In this document: piece after piece, positions 37,534-47,003 of the stretch
Layout: each line of letters opens with the position of its first letter
Position numbering within the stretch: position 1 is the first letter of the stretch
DNA from: Betaproteobacteria bacterium
GTDB lineage: Bacteria; Pseudomonadota; Gammaproteobacteria; Burkholderiales; Rhodocyclaceae
Direction: 5' to 3'
DNA: 64,000 nucleotides
NCBI GenBank assembly: GCA_020621405.1
Contig: JAHRYN010000008.1
Span: 57,631 to 121,630 of the forward strand
The notes under the pieces: model-generated
What the model was told of the DNA's origin: nothing
Seen by the model: the letters and a program-made list of their open reading frames with translations, nothing else
Databases searched by the model: none
Program-made: the position numbers and the translations under genes

Positions 37534-38652
37534 TCAGGCTTCGATCAGGATGCGCAGCATGCGGCGTAGCGGTTCTGCGGCACCCCACAACAGCTGGTCG
37601 CCACAGGTGAATGCACCGAGGTAGTCCGGTCCCATGTTGAGCTTGCGCACGCGACCGACCGGAATGGTCAGCGAACCGCTGACTGCCGCCGGCGTCAGAT
37701 CGCGCATGCTGTCCTCGCGATGGTTGGGCACGAACTTCACCCAGGCATTCGCTTCGCGGATCATGCTTTCGATCTCGTCTATCGGCACATCGCGCCGCAG
37801 CTTGATGGTAAGCGCCTGCGAATGACAGCGCATGGCGCCAACCCGCACACAGATTCCATCAATGGGCGTGATATCCGCACCGCTGCGACCGAGGATCTTG
37901 TTGGTCTCGGCCTGACCCTTCCATTCTTCCTTGCTCTGCCCGCTTTCAAGTTCCTTGTCGATGTACGGAATCAGGGAACCGGCGAGCGGTACGCCGAAAT
38001 TGGCCTTCGGGTAGTCGGCACTGCGCAGGCTGTCGGTCACGGCACGATCGATGTCGAGAATGGCCGAAGCGCTGTCCTTGAGCATCGGCGCTGCGACCGA
38101 ATGCAGCGTGCCCATCTGCGCGAGCAGTTCGCGCATGTTCTGCGCGCCGGCACCGGATGCCGCCTGATAGGTCATCGCGCTCATCCACTCGACCAGACCG
38201 GCCGAGAACAGCGCGCCCACGCCCATCAGCATCAGGCTGACCGTGCAGTTGCCGCCGATGTAGTTCTTCACGCCGCTGCTCAGACCGGCCTTGATCACGT
38301 CCAGATTGACCGGGTCGAGGACGATGATGGCGTCGTCCTTCATGCGCAGGCTCGACGCCGCATCGATCCAGTAGCCTTTCCAGCCGGCGGCTCGCAGCTT
38401 CGGGAACACCTCGCCGGTGTAGTCGCCGCCCTGGCAGGTGATGATGACATCCATCTTCGCCAGCTGCGTCACGTCCGACGCGTCGAGCAGCGGCGCGCTG
38501 CCCTGCCCCACGTCCGGACCGGCCCCACCGACGCTCGACGTGGTGAAGAACACCGGCTCGACCAGCGAAAAATCGTTTTCCTCGCGCATGCGCTGCATGA
38601 GCACAGAGCCCACCATGCCGCGCCAACCCACCATCCCGAGCTTCAACATCAT
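37534..38652 (-). CDS. asd: Aspartate-semialdehyde dehydrogenase
   Basis: Reduces aspartyl phosphate to the semialdehyde, the branch point to lysine/DAP, threonine and methionine. 372 residues, the Gram-negative type. Cofactor site [13 protein letters not shown]; nucleophile Cys136 in [14 protein letters not shown]; catalytic His in [20 protein letters not shown] before the ATG at 38652 supports this start; the frame's TTG at 38655 is not needed. It feeds dapA in this window and, through homoserine, metZ. Confidence 0.95.
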   Translation of the reverse strand: MMLKLGMVGWRGMVGSVLMQRMREENDFSLVEPVFFTTSSVGGAGPDVGQGSAPLLDASDVTQLAKMDVIITCQGGDYTGEVFPKLRAAGWKGYWIDAASSLRMKDDAIIVLDPVNLDVIKAGLSSGVKNYIGGNCTVSLMLMGVGALFSAGLVEWMSAMTYQAASGAGAQNMRELLAQMGTLHSVAAPMLKDSASAILDIDRAVTDSLRSADYPKANFGVPLAGSLIPYIDKELESGQSKEEWKGQAETNKILGRSGADITPIDGICVRVGAMRCHSQALTIKLRRDVPIDEIESMIREANAWVKFVPNHREDSMRDLTPAAVSGSLTIPVGRVRKLNMGPDYLGAFTCGDQLLWGAAEPLRRMLRILIEA

Positions 38653-38667
38653 CAATTCCCCAGACCG

Positions 38668-39741
38668 TTACAGCGCCGCGATGACCGCGTCGCCCATTTC
38701 CTTCGTACCCACCCGCTTCGTGCCCGGCTCGTAGATGTCACCGGTACGGTAACCTTGGGACAACACCTTGCGCACCGCAGTTTCGATGCGCGCAGCCGAC
38801 ACCTCGTCGGCCAGGCTGTAGCGCAGCATCATCGCGGCTGACAGGATGGTGGCCAGCGGATTGGCCACACCCTTGCCCGCGATGTCCGGTGCCGAGCCGT
38901 GACTGGGTTCGTACAGACCCTTGTTGTTCGCATCCAGGGACGCCGACGGCAGCATGCCGATCGAGCCGGTCAGCATGGACGCCTCGTCCGACAGGATGTC
39001 GCCAAACATATTGCCGGTGACGATCACGTCGAACTGCTTGGGCGCCTTGACCAGCTGCATGGCGGCGTTGTCGACCAGCATGTGCGACAGTTCGACGCCC
39101 GGATAATCCTTCGCCAAGTCGATCATCACCTCGCGCCACAGCTGGGTGCACTCGAGCACGTTCATCTTGTCGACCGAGCACAGCTTGCCGCTGCGCTTGC
39201 CTGCCGCCTCGAACGCGACGCGGCCGATGCGGCGGATTTCCTCTTCAGCGTAGATCATGGTGTTCCAGCCCACACGCTGGCGCCCCCACTGCGTGTCGCG
39301 TTCCTCGATGCCGCGCGGCTGGCCGAAATAGATGTCGCCGGTCAGTTCGCGCACGATCAGGATGTCCAGCCCGGACACCACTTCGGGCTTCAGCGACGAG
39401 GCGTTGGCCAGTTCCGGATACAGGATGGCCGGACGCAGGTTGGCGAACACGCCCAGCTCGGCACGTATGCCCAGCAGACCGCGCTCCGGGCGCTGTTCGC
39501 GCGGCAGCTGGTCCCACTTCGGACCGCCGACCGCACCCAGCAGGATGGCGTCGGCTTCGCGTGCCAGCTTCGATGTCGCTTCCGGATACGGCTTGCCGGT
39601 GGCGTCGACGGCACCGCCGCCGAGCAGCGCATGCTCGAATTCGATGTTCAGGCCATCGCTGCGCAGCACTTCAAGCACGCGCAGCGCTTCAGCCATGATT
39701 TCGGGACCGATGCCGTCTCCGGGGAGTACACAGACTTTCAA
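38668..39741 (-). CDS. leuB: 3-isopropylmalate dehydrogenase (TTG start)
   Basis: Oxidises 3-isopropylmalate to 2-oxoisocaproate with NAD+. The best start is a TTG at 39741 preceded by CTGGAG with a six-base spacer; it gives [15 protein letters not shown] and 357 residues, exactly the family N-terminus and length. A second TTG at 39768 lies inside leuD and would add unconserved residues. Substrate and NAD motifs are present: the [14 protein letters not shown] loop, the Tyr-Lys region, and [20 protein letters not shown]. Follows leuD by 19 bases. Confidence 0.93.
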   Translation of the reverse strand: MKVCVLPGDGIGPEIMAEALRVLEVLRSDGLNIEFEHALLGGGAVDATGKPYPEATSKLAREADAILLGAVGGPKWDQLPREQRPERGLLGIRAELGVFANLRPAILYPELANASSLKPEVVSGLDILIVRELTGDIYFGQPRGIEERDTQWGRQRVGWNTMIYAEEEIRRIGRVAFEAAGKRSGKLCSVDKMNVLECTQLWREVMIDLAKDYPGVELSHMLVDNAAMQLVKAPKQFDVIVTGNMFGDILSDEASMLTGSIGMLPSASLDANNKGLYEPSHGSAPDIAGKGVANPLATILSAAMMLRYSLADEVSAARIETAVRKVLSQGYRTGDIYEPGTKRVGTKEMGDAVIAAL

Positions 39742-39760
39742 TGGAAACTCCAGACTGATT

Positions 39761-40399
39761 TCAGGCAAAAAGCCAGGGTTGCTCGATGCGCCGACGGGCT
39801 TCGAAGTCGCGGATCTTGTCCGCCTGACGCAGGGTCAGGCCGATGTCGTCGAAGCCGTTGAGCAGACAGTACTTGCGGAAGGCTTCGACGTCGAAGCGGA
39901 TCGCGTGTCCGTCGGGACGGATGACGGTCTGGTTCTCGAGGTCGATGCGCAGGCGGTAACCGGGCGTACCGGCACACTGCAGGAACAGCTGTTCGACCTC
40001 GCTCTGCGGCAGGCGGATCGGCAGCAGGCCGTTCTTGAAGCAGTTGTTGTAGAAGATGTCGGCGTAGGTCGTGCCGATGATGGCGCGGAAACCGTAGTCC
40101 TCGATCGCCCACGGCGCGTGCTCGCGCGACGAACCGCAGCCGAAGTTCTCGCGCACCAGCATGATGCTGGCGCCCTGGTAGCGCGGCTGGTTCAGCACGA
40201 AGGCCGGATTCAGCGGGCGCTTCGAGTGATCCTGGCCGGGCGCACCGACATCCATGTAGCGCCATTCGTCGAACAGCGTCGGACCGAAGCCCGAACGCTT
40301 GATCGATTTCAGGTACTGCTTCGGGATGATGGCGTCGGTGTCGACGTTGGCGCGGTCCAGCGGCGCCACCAGCCCGTCGAGAGTCGTGAATGGAGTCAT
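39761..40399 (-). CDS. leuD: 3-isopropylmalate dehydratase small subunit
   Basis: Swivel-domain subunit of isopropylmalate isomerase, partner of LeuC. 212 residues with [36 protein letters not shown] and the C-terminal [14 protein letters not shown]. The ATG at 40399 lies seven bases downstream of the entericidin gene's stop, so the small lipoprotein gene is embedded in the leu operon. Confidence 0.96.
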   Translation of the reverse strand: MTPFTTLDGLVAPLDRANVDTDAIIPKQYLKSIKRSGFGPTLFDEWRYMDVGAPGQDHSKRPLNPAFVLNQPRYQGASIMLVRENFGCGSSREHAPWAIEDYGFRAIIGTTYADIFYNNCFKNGLLPIRLPQSEVEQLFLQCAGTPGYRLRIDLENQTVIRPDGHAIRFDVEAFRKYCLLNGFDDIGLTLRQADKIRDFEARRRIEQPWLFA

Positions 40400-40406
40400 G
40401 ATCGCC

Positions 40407-40529
40407 TTACTTCGCCGACTTCTCGAGGGCTTCGCCGCCCTTCTTGATGTCCTTGCCGATGCCTTCCATGGTGTTGCAGCCAGCCAGCAACAGGGTCATC
40501 ACACTTGCAATAACGGCTATCAGTTTCAT
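40407..40529 (-). CDS. Entericidin A/B family lipoprotein, 40 residues
   Basis: Short gene in the leuC-leuD gap. It encodes [20 protein letters not shown] and then [20 protein letters not shown]. The signal peptide ends in a lipobox (LLAGC, Cys18), and the mature part has the amphipathic entericidin sequence. Entericidins are small outer-membrane lipoproteins; E. coli EcnB promotes lysis under stress. Entericidin genes at this place in leu operons are seen in other Betaproteobacteria; the reason is not established. Confidence 0.9.
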   Translation of the reverse strand: MKLIAVIASVMTLLLAGCNTMEGIGKDIKKGGEALEKSAK

Positions 40530-40546
40530 CTTGCTGTCCCCGGATC

Positions 40547-41953
40547 TCAAACGACTTCACGTACATCGGCGAAGCGGCCGGCAATCGCCGCTGCCGCCGC
40601 CATCTGCGGGCTGACCAGATGGGTGCGCCCGCCTGCACCCTGCCGACCTTCGAAGTTGCGGTTCGAGGTCGACGCACAGCGCTCGCCCGGCTCCAGCCGG
40701 TCGGCGTTCATCGCCAGACACATCGAACAGCCCGGCTCGCGCCATTCGAAACCGGCCGCCCTGAACACCTTGTCCAGACCTTCGGCCTCGGCCTGCGCCT
40801 TGACCAGACCGGACCCCGGCACCACCAGCGCCAGCTTGACGTTATCGGCCACGCGACGCCCCTCGACCACCCGGGCGGCCGCGCGCAGGTCCTCAATGCG
40901 CGAATTGGTGCAGGAACCGATGAACACCTTGTCGATGCGGATCTGCTCGATCGGCGTACGCGGCGTCAGCCCCATGTATTGCAATGCACGCGCCACCCCT
41001 TCGCGCTGCACCGGATCGGCGAAATCTTCCGGCGCCGGCACCTGGCCACGCACGTCGGTCACCATCTCCGGCGAGGTGCCCCAGGTCACCTGCGGCTGGA
41101 TCTGGCGCGCGTCGATGTCGACCACGCGGTCGTGCTGCGCGCCGTCGTCCGACTTCAAGGTGCGCCAGTACTCGACCGCCCGGTCCCACTGTTCGCCGCG
41201 CGGCGAGAACGCACGGCCGCGCAGGTATTCAATCGTGGTGTCGTCAACCGCGACCATGCCGGCGCGCGCGCCGCCTTCGATCGCCATATTGCACAGCGTC
41301 ATGCGGCCTTCCATCGACAGCGCGCGGATGGCCGAGCCACCGAACTCGATCGCATAGCCGGTGCCGCCGGCCGTGCCGATGCGGCCGATGAAGTACAGCG
41401 CGATGTCCTTGGCACTGACGCCCTTGCCCAGTTCGCCCTCGACGCGGATCAGCATGGACTTGGATTTCTTCTGCAGCAGGCACTGCGTCGCCAGCACATG
41501 CTCGACTTCCGAGGTGCCGATGCCGTGCGCCAGACAGCCGAAGGCGCCATGCGTGGACGTGTGCGAGTCGCCGCACACCACGGTCATGCCGGGCAGCGTG
41601 GCGCCGTTTTCCGGGCCGATCACATGGACGATGCCCTGGCGCTTGTCGCGGAACGGGAAATAGGCCAGCGCACCGAAAGTGCGGATGTTGTCGTCCAGCG
41701 TTTCGACCTGGGCACGCGAGGTCGGGTCGGCCAGCCCCAGTTCCGAGCCGTCGGTCGGCACGTTGTGGTCGGCCGTGGCGACGATGGACCCGACGCGCCA
41801 GGGCTTGCGCCCGGCCAGACGCAGGCCTTCGAAAGCCTGCGGACTGGTGACTTCGTGCACCAGATGGCGGTCTATGTACAGCAGGGCCGTACCGTCGTCC
41901 TCGGTATGGACCACGTGGCTGGACCACAATTTGTCGTAAAGCGTCTGCGCCAT
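40547..41953 (-). CDS. leuC: 3-isopropylmalate dehydratase large subunit
   Basis: [4Fe-4S] enzyme that isomerises 2- to 3-isopropylmalate with LeuD. 468 residues. Cluster cysteines lie in IGSCTNSR and [22 protein letters not shown] and the C-terminal NRNFEGRQG are conserved. First gene of leuC-ecn-leuD-leuB-asd. A TATACT -10-like element lies 34-39 bases upstream on the minus strand (41987-41992), without a clear -35. Confidence 0.96.
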   Translation of the reverse strand: MAQTLYDKLWSSHVVHTEDDGTALLYIDRHLVHEVTSPQAFEGLRLAGRKPWRVGSIVATADHNVPTDGSELGLADPTSRAQVETLDDNIRTFGALAYFPFRDKRQGIVHVIGPENGATLPGMTVVCGDSHTSTHGAFGCLAHGIGTSEVEHVLATQCLLQKKSKSMLIRVEGELGKGVSAKDIALYFIGRIGTAGGTGYAIEFGGSAIRALSMEGRMTLCNMAIEGGARAGMVAVDDTTIEYLRGRAFSPRGEQWDRAVEYWRTLKSDDGAQHDRVVDIDARQIQPQVTWGTSPEMVTDVRGQVPAPEDFADPVQREGVARALQYMGLTPRTPIEQIRIDKVFIGSCTNSRIEDLRAAARVVEGRRVADNVKLALVVPGSGLVKAQAEAEGLDKVFRAAGFEWREPGCSMCLAMNADRLEPGERCASTSNRNFEGRQGAGGRTHLVSPQMAAAAAIAGRFADVREVV

Positions 41954-41986
41954 TGCAACTGTTCCGGCTTGTCAGCGAAACCGGTG

Positions 41987-41992
41987 AGTATA
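41987..41992 (-). promoter_or_regulatory. -10-like element upstream of leuC
   Basis: The minus strand reads TATACT here, 34-39 bases before the leuC ATG. No good -35 hexamer is visible at the right spacing. Offered only as the likely promoter position in the 55-base gap. Confidence 0.3.
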
Positions 41993-42008
41993 ACCGGCCA
42001 CAGCGCGA

Positions 42009-43166
42009 TCAGCCGCGTCCGGACGCGCCATCTGCCGGCCACGAACGCGCGAACAGCAGCAGGCCGGCCGCGGCGAACACGGAACTGAGCACGAATGCCC
42101 AGGCGCCGCCGAACGGCACCCACATCCAGCCGCTGATCAGGCCGCCCACCATGCCGCCGGCGCCGAACGACGCGCTGCCGTAGAGCGCCTGCGCGCGCGC
42201 CTGCTGCCGGGCGTCGAACCACTGGTTCAGCGCCGCGACCGAACAGGCGTGGAAGGCGCCGAAGGTCAGGCCGTGCAGCAGTTGCCCGCCGACCAGCCAG
42301 ACCGGCGAATCGACCGCCCAGCCGATGATTTGGAAGCGCACGACCGCCGCCAGCAGCGCAGTCAGCAGCATGGCGCGCAGCGTGAAACGGCGCAGCAGCC
42401 ATGGCATGACCAGGAAAACCACGATTTCGGCCAGCACGCCCAGGGTCCACAGGCCACCGATGACGCTCTTGCTGTAGCCGTGCTCGTCGAGGTGGATCGA
42501 ATAGAATACGTACAGGGCGCCGTGCGCGCAGCTCATGAAGAAGGCGGCGCCGAACAGCCCAGCCACCGGTCGGCTGCGCAGGATGTCGCGCAGCGACTGG
42601 GTCGCCGGCACGTTTCCGGCATGCAGCGGCGCTTCCGGCAGGCAGGCGGCGCACGCCGCAACCCCGGCCAGCAGCAGCGCACACGCCCACAACACGGCGC
42701 CGAGGCCGGTCCGGTCCAGCATTTCGCCGAGCGCCAGCACGATCACGACGAAACCGATCGAGCCCCAGACGCGGATGGCGCCGTAGCGCGCGACGCGCGC
42801 CTTCAGATGTTCCAGCGTCAGCGCCTCGACCAGCGGCAGCGACGCACTCCAGAAGAAGGACATCAGCGCCATCGCAACGAACACGCCGGCGAAGGATTCG
42901 GTCGTGAAGAAGATCAGGAAGCCGCCCAGACTGGCGGCGCCGGCAGCCCGAACGATGGGCGTGCGCGCGCCGAGGCGATCGGCCAGCCAGCCCCACATGC
43001 CGGGCGCGAGTATGCGCATCACCTGCATCAGCGACATCACGATGGCGATGTCGGCCGCGCCGAAGCCGATAGAGGAAAGGTAGAGGCCGAAGTAGGGCGA
43101 AAAGGCGCCGACGAAGGCGAAATAGAAGAAGTAGTAGGCGGACAGTCGCCAGTAGGGGAGCGGCAT
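42009..43166 (-). CDS. Major facilitator superfamily transporter (HcaT/LacY-like group)
   Basis: 385 residues with twelve predicted helices. The start (YWRLSAYYFFYFAFVGAFSP YFGLYL in two adjoining pieces) is typical of the 3-phenylpropionate (HcaT)-like MFS group, as is the loop GWLADRLGARTP. The substrate is not evident. It follows the lipoprotein gene in the same direction with 41 bases between them and ends 55 bases before leuC. It may be co-transcribed with flgL and the lipoprotein or have its own promoter. Confidence 0.85.
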   Translation of the reverse strand: MPLPYWRLSAYYFFYFAFVGAFSPYFGLYLSSIGFGAADIAIVMSLMQVMRILAPGMWGWLADRLGARTPIVRAAGAASLGGFLIFFTTESFAGVFVAMALMSFFWSASLPLVEALTLEHLKARVARYGAIRVWGSIGFVVIVLALGEMLDRTGLGAVLWACALLLAGVAACAACLPEAPLHAGNVPATQSLRDILRSRPVAGLFGAAFFMSCAHGALYVFYSIHLDEHGYSKSVIGGLWTLGVLAEIVVFLVMPWLLRRFTLRAMLLTALLAAVVRFQIIGWAVDSPVWLVGGQLLHGLTFGAFHACSVAALNQWFDARQQARAQALYGSASFGAGGMVGGLISGWMWVPFGGAWAFVLSSVFAAAGLLLFARSWPADGASGRG

Positions 43167-43207
43167 CGGGCGAAGTTTACCCGACGCCCCTGCCCGGCGC
43201 CCAGACG

Positions 43208-43657
43208 TCAGCGCGTGCCGTGCCTGAGCTGAATGACGCCCTCGCCCACCCGCTGTGCGACCAGATCGGACTGTATGCCCTCGCTGTAGCTGAGGATTTC
43301 GTAGCCGCCGTAGCCGCCGGCCCGCGCCAGCTGTTCGGCGCGTCGGTTGAACACCATGCGCGCTTCGCCCTCGCCACCCGGCCGGGTACGCATCTTCTTC
43401 ATGCCGAGAAAGTAGGTGTCGTCGGACAGCTTCGCTTCCTCGATCGACCAGTTGGGTGCCATCGGATCGAGCACGACGTAGGCGATGTAGGCCACGCCGG
43501 CGATGTACAGCAGGTTTTCCGCCGTCGTCGCGTATCCGGGCGTCAGCTGCACCTTGGTCTTGGGAATCAGCGAGCCGCTGCTCGGCACCGTGCGGTCGAG
43601 CGAGCTGCAGGCCGCCAGCAGACAGGGAAGGATCAGTGCAAGCGTCCGGGTTTTCAT
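43208..43657 (-). CDS. Hypothetical lipoprotein after flgL
   Basis: 149 residues. Signal peptide with lipobox LPCLLAACSS (Cys17), then a conserved-looking TAENLLYIAGVAYIAYVVLD hydrophobic segment that may be a second membrane helix, and a charged C-terminal half. I do not recognise the family. It starts three bases after the flgL stop, so it is probably read from the flgKL promoter and could be envelope- or flagellum-related. Confidence 0.75.
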   Translation of the reverse strand: MKTRTLALILPCLLAACSSLDRTVPSSGSLIPKTKVQLTPGYATTAENLLYIAGVAYIAYVVLDPMAPNWSIEEAKLSDDTYFLGMKKMRTRPGGEGEARMVFNRRAEQLARAGGYGGYEILSYSEGIQSDLVAQRVGEGVIQLRHGTR

Positions 43658-43660
43658 GGC

Positions 43661-44950
43661 TCAGCCACCGATGAAGTTGAACAGCGACAGGCCGGACACC
43701 TTCAGGAAGGACTGCTGCGCCGCCTGCAGATAGGTCTGCTGCTGGGTCAGCCGCGAGATGGCCGACGTGTAATCGACGTCGCGCAGCTGCGACAGCTGGG
43801 TCTGGAACTGCAGATCGACGTCGGAACCCAGCGCGTCCAGTGCCTGCAGCTCGGAGGCACGTGCCCCCATGCGCGAACGCACGGTCAGCAGGCCTTCCTG
43901 TGCCTGGTCAATGTTGCCGAGACCGGCCGACAGCGCGTTGTTGAGCCGGGCGATGGCGGCCGGATTGCCGTTGGTGCCGGCTTCCAGTGCCTTGACCACG
44001 TCGCCTATCGTTTCGAACACGCTCTGCGTGGCGCTGCGGTCGAGCGAGAAGCTGTCGCCGGTTGCGGGCTTGCCGGCGATCGAAAAGCGCGCGCCCAGAT
44101 CGAAGGCCGGTTCCGCGCCCTGCGATGCCAGCGTGATCGAGTCGCCCTGGACGTAGGTACGCGGGTAAGGCGCCGCACCGGGAGCGGCACCGGTCAGCAG
44201 CGAGTTGCCGGACGTGTTGTCGACGATGTCGTAGGTGGTGACGTTGTTGGTGACGTTGAACACGACCTTGTAGCTGCCGCCGTTGGACGTCGCATTCCAG
44301 GCCACGCCGTCGGTGACGCTGCCCAGATCGCTGACCGCGCTGCCGGTGTTGGCGGCGTTCGGCGCCATCGTGAACTGGCCGTTGCCGGTGCGCATGCGCA
44401 TGAATACGTCGCTGCCGGGGTCGCTGATCGGCAGCCGGCGCGAACTGCCTACCTGGGCTTCGCGCTGGCCGTCGTCGCCGGCGTAGGTCACGCCCGCTTC
44501 GATGCTGCCGGCGAAGGGCTGGGTGTTGCTGCGATAGCCCGAAAACAGGTAATCACCGAAGGCATCGCGCGAATTGGCGACCCCCATGAGCCCGGAGAAG
44601 CTGCCGCGTATGTCGGTCGCGATGGACTTCAGATCGGTATCCGACATCGCGCCGTTGCCGGCCTGGATGATGCGTTCGCGGATCGACGAAAGCAGGTCGC
44701 CGGCGGTGGAAATCTGCGATTCGGCAAAGCCGATGGCGCTGCTTGCGTCGCGCCGGTTGACCGCCTGCTGGTCGTTGATCGCCTTGATCTGGTCGATTTC
44801 GAGCGCAGTCGCCGATGCGACCGGGTCGTCCGACGGCGCGAGCACGCTCTTGCCGGTCGACAGCTGCTGCTGGGTGCGGAACAGGTCGCTGCTCTGGCGG
44901 ACCAGACCGGACGTGCCGGCGTCGTAGATGGTGTTGGTCGAGATACGCAT
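43661..44950 (-). CDS. flgL: Flagellar hook-filament junction protein 3
   Basis: 429 residues. N-terminal flagellin-like helix (MRISTNTIYDAGTSGLVRQS, then QQQLSTGKSVLAPSDDPVAS) and C-terminal helix (LSQLRDVDYTSAISRLTQQQ TYLQAAQQSF in adjoining pieces) form the D0/D1 domains. FlgL links FlgK to the filament. The frame is open for hundreds of codons upstream through flgK, but the canonical N-terminus is at ATG 44950, 11 bases after the flgK stop. Confidence 0.95.
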   Translation of the reverse strand: MRISTNTIYDAGTSGLVRQSSDLFRTQQQLSTGKSVLAPSDDPVASATALEIDQIKAINDQQAVNRRDASSAIGFAESQISTAGDLLSSIRERIIQAGNGAMSDTDLKSIATDIRGSFSGLMGVANSRDAFGDYLFSGYRSNTQPFAGSIEAGVTYAGDDGQREAQVGSSRRLPISDPGSDVFMRMRTGNGQFTMAPNAANTGSAVSDLGSVTDGVAWNATSNGGSYKVVFNVTNNVTTYDIVDNTSGNSLLTGAAPGAAPYPRTYVQGDSITLASQGAEPAFDLGARFSIAGKPATGDSFSLDRSATQSVFETIGDVVKALEAGTNGNPAAIARLNNALSAGLGNIDQAQEGLLTVRSRMGARASELQALDALGSDVDLQFQTQLSQLRDVDYTSAISRLTQQQTYLQAAQQSFLKVSGLSLFNFIGG

Positions 44951-44961
44951 CACAGCTCTCC

Positions 44962-46905
44962 TCAGCCGCCGATGTTGAGCAAGGTATCGAACAGGCGGCT
45001 GGCCAGTTCGATCATCTTTCCTGCCGCCTGGTAGGCCTGCTGGTAACGCAGCAGGTTGGCGGCCTCTTCGTCCAGATTGACGCCGGACAGCGACTGCTGG
45101 GATTCGGTCACACGCGACAGCAGCACGCCCTGGGCCGTCTGGTTCACCTTCACCTCGCGCGCCTTGGCACCGACCTCGGCCACCATCTGGGCGTAGGCGC
45201 CCTGGAAGCCGGTCGCGCCGCCCGCCAGCGTCTTCTTGTCCTGCAGTGCCGCCAGTGCGAGCAGGTTGCGGTTGTCGCCCTGGCCGCTGGCGTTGGCCTT
45301 GATCACGAAGGTGTCGCCGTTGCGCGGCGTGCCCGACATCTGGAAGGTGAAGCCGCCCTGACCGGCCAGCGTGTAGCTCACGCCGCCCGAATCGGTGGTG
45401 GGATTGAAGGCCAGCGTGCCACCGGGACCGCCGGCCACGTTGAACACATTGTTCGTGGCATCGAAGGTCAGCGTGATGTTGCCGGCCAGCGGCAGGCCGG
45501 TGGTCGAGGTGACCGTACCCGCACTGATGGCGCCGGTGCCGGTGTTGGACAGCGTGGCCGAGGTCGCGAGCGGCATCGCCATCGCCAGCATGCGCGGATC
45601 GGACAGTACGGTGCGCAGATCGATCGAACCGCTGCGCGTGGGCTGGATCAGGAAAGTATCGCCGGCCGCCAGCGTGGTCGAGCCCGAATCGAGCGTGAAG
45701 CCCTGGGGCGAACCGGCAGGCGGCAGTCCGCCGAGCGTGGCCGCACTCCAGCTCACGTTGTCCGACTGACGGGTCAGCGTGTAGGTCGTGCCGTCGTAGC
45801 TCAGGTGGTAATCGCTGGTGGTCAGATCCGACGAATTGCTGATCGTGACATTGACCTGGGCCGCCGCCACCGTGCTGTTGAGGGCGGAAGGCAGCGCCTT
45901 GCCGGCCAGCACGTTGAAGAAATTGGTGCCGGCCGCGCCGTTCAGATCCTGGCCGAGCTTGTGCTGGGCGTTGAACTGCTCGGCGAATCCGATGGCAACC
46001 CGGCCGAGCGCGTTCTGCGCGTTGTCCAGCGTATCGCGGCGGAAGGCGAGCAGGCCGCCCAGCTTGCCGCCGGTGATCGTGTCCTCCTGCAGCCGCAGCA
46101 CGGCGCCGCCGGGTGCGGTGTAGGTGACCTGGGTGCGGCTGGGGTCCTCGAGCGACGGCGTTGCGGTCAGGTTGAACGAACTGCCGCCGACCACGAGCGG
46201 CTGGCCGTTGCCGATGAACAGGTTGATCGAACCGTCGCTCTGCGCCAGCTGGGTGACGCGCACCACGTCGTTGAGCTGGGCGATCAGCTTGTCGCGGGCA
46301 TCGAGCGTGTCGTTGGCCAACCGTGTCGAGCCGGTCGTCGATTGGGCCACCGCGATCTGGTCGTTGTAGGTGGCGATCTGCGATACGAGCTGGTTGATTT
46401 CGGTCACCGCACCGGAAATCTGGCCGTTCAGGCTGGCGCTGACCTGGTCGAGACGCTGACCCAGCGAGTTGAAGCGGGTCGTCATGGCCTGAGCCGACGA
46501 AATCACCGACTGGCGCGAGGCCAGCGAGGTCGGCGACGCCGATACGCTCTGGATCGCATCGAAGAAATCCGACATGGCCGGCGACAGGCCGGCCTCCTGA
46601 TCGGCCAGCAGATTGTCGAGCGCGCTGATCTGGTCGGAATAGGACGCGTATTCGGCGTTCTGGGTCTGCGCCTCCATCACCTGGGCGGACAGGAACTGGC
46701 TGTAGACACGGCGTACCGTCTCGACGCGCGCACCCTGGCCGAGGAAGCCGCTGCCGGTCAGCTGGGGATCGTTGGTCCCGAGGATGACCTGCTGCCGGCT
46801 GAAGCCCGGGGTCGCCGCATTCGAAATATTGTGGCCGGTCGTGATCAGACCCGCCTGCGCGGCGTTCAGTCCCGTGATGCCTATGTTGTAGAGCTGTGTT
46901 CCCAT
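44962..46905 (-). CDS. flgK: Flagellar hook-associated protein 1
   Basis: 647 residues; the hook-proximal junction protein. The N-terminus has the axial-family signature (NIGITGLNAAQAGLITTGHN ISNAATPGFSRQ in adjoining pieces), and the C-terminus ends in the helical SGVNLDEEAANLLRYQQAYQ motif. A sigma-28-type promoter lies 25-51 bases upstream, so it is a late gene expressed separately from flgB-J. It is divergent from a hypothetical gene at 47004. Confidence 0.95.
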   Translation of the reverse strand: MGTQLYNIGITGLNAAQAGLITTGHNISNAATPGFSRQQVILGTNDPQLTGSGFLGQGARVETVRRVYSQFLSAQVMEAQTQNAEYASYSDQISALDNLLADQEAGLSPAMSDFFDAIQSVSASPTSLASRQSVISSAQAMTTRFNSLGQRLDQVSASLNGQISGAVTEINQLVSQIATYNDQIAVAQSTTGSTRLANDTLDARDKLIAQLNDVVRVTQLAQSDGSINLFIGNGQPLVVGGSSFNLTATPSLEDPSRTQVTYTAPGGAVLRLQEDTITGGKLGGLLAFRRDTLDNAQNALGRVAIGFAEQFNAQHKLGQDLNGAAGTNFFNVLAGKALPSALNSTVAAAQVNVTISNSSDLTTSDYHLSYDGTTYTLTRQSDNVSWSAATLGGLPPAGSPQGFTLDSGSTTLAAGDTFLIQPTRSGSIDLRTVLSDPRMLAMAMPLATSATLSNTGTGAISAGTVTSTTGLPLAGNITLTFDATNNVFNVAGGPGGTLAFNPTTDSGGVSYTLAGQGGFTFQMSGTPRNGDTFVIKANASGQGDNRNLLALAALQDKKTLAGGATGFQGAYAQMVAEVGAKAREVKVNQTAQGVLLSRVTESQQSLSGVNLDEEAANLLRYQQAYQAAGKMIELASRLFDTLLNIGG

Positions 46906-46929
46906 GATCTGCCGTCTCTTGAAGAGTGC

Positions 46930-46956
46930 TTACGGTCGATCTAAGCAAAACCTTTG
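46930..46956 (-). promoter_or_regulatory. Sigma-28 (FliA) promoter for flgKL
   Basis: Minus strand CAAAGGTT (plus 46949-46956), 11 bases, then GACCGTAA (plus 46930-46937). This matches the sigma-28 form TAAAGTTT-N11-GCCGATAA. It is 25 bases before the flgK ATG with AAGAGACGG as ribosome site. The flgM promoter shares the CGTAA end and the same spacing. Confidence 0.65.
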
Positions 46957-47003
46957 CCAGCTCGTTTTTATTGCTGTCACACGGCACTGCAAGAATCCCG
47001 CGC

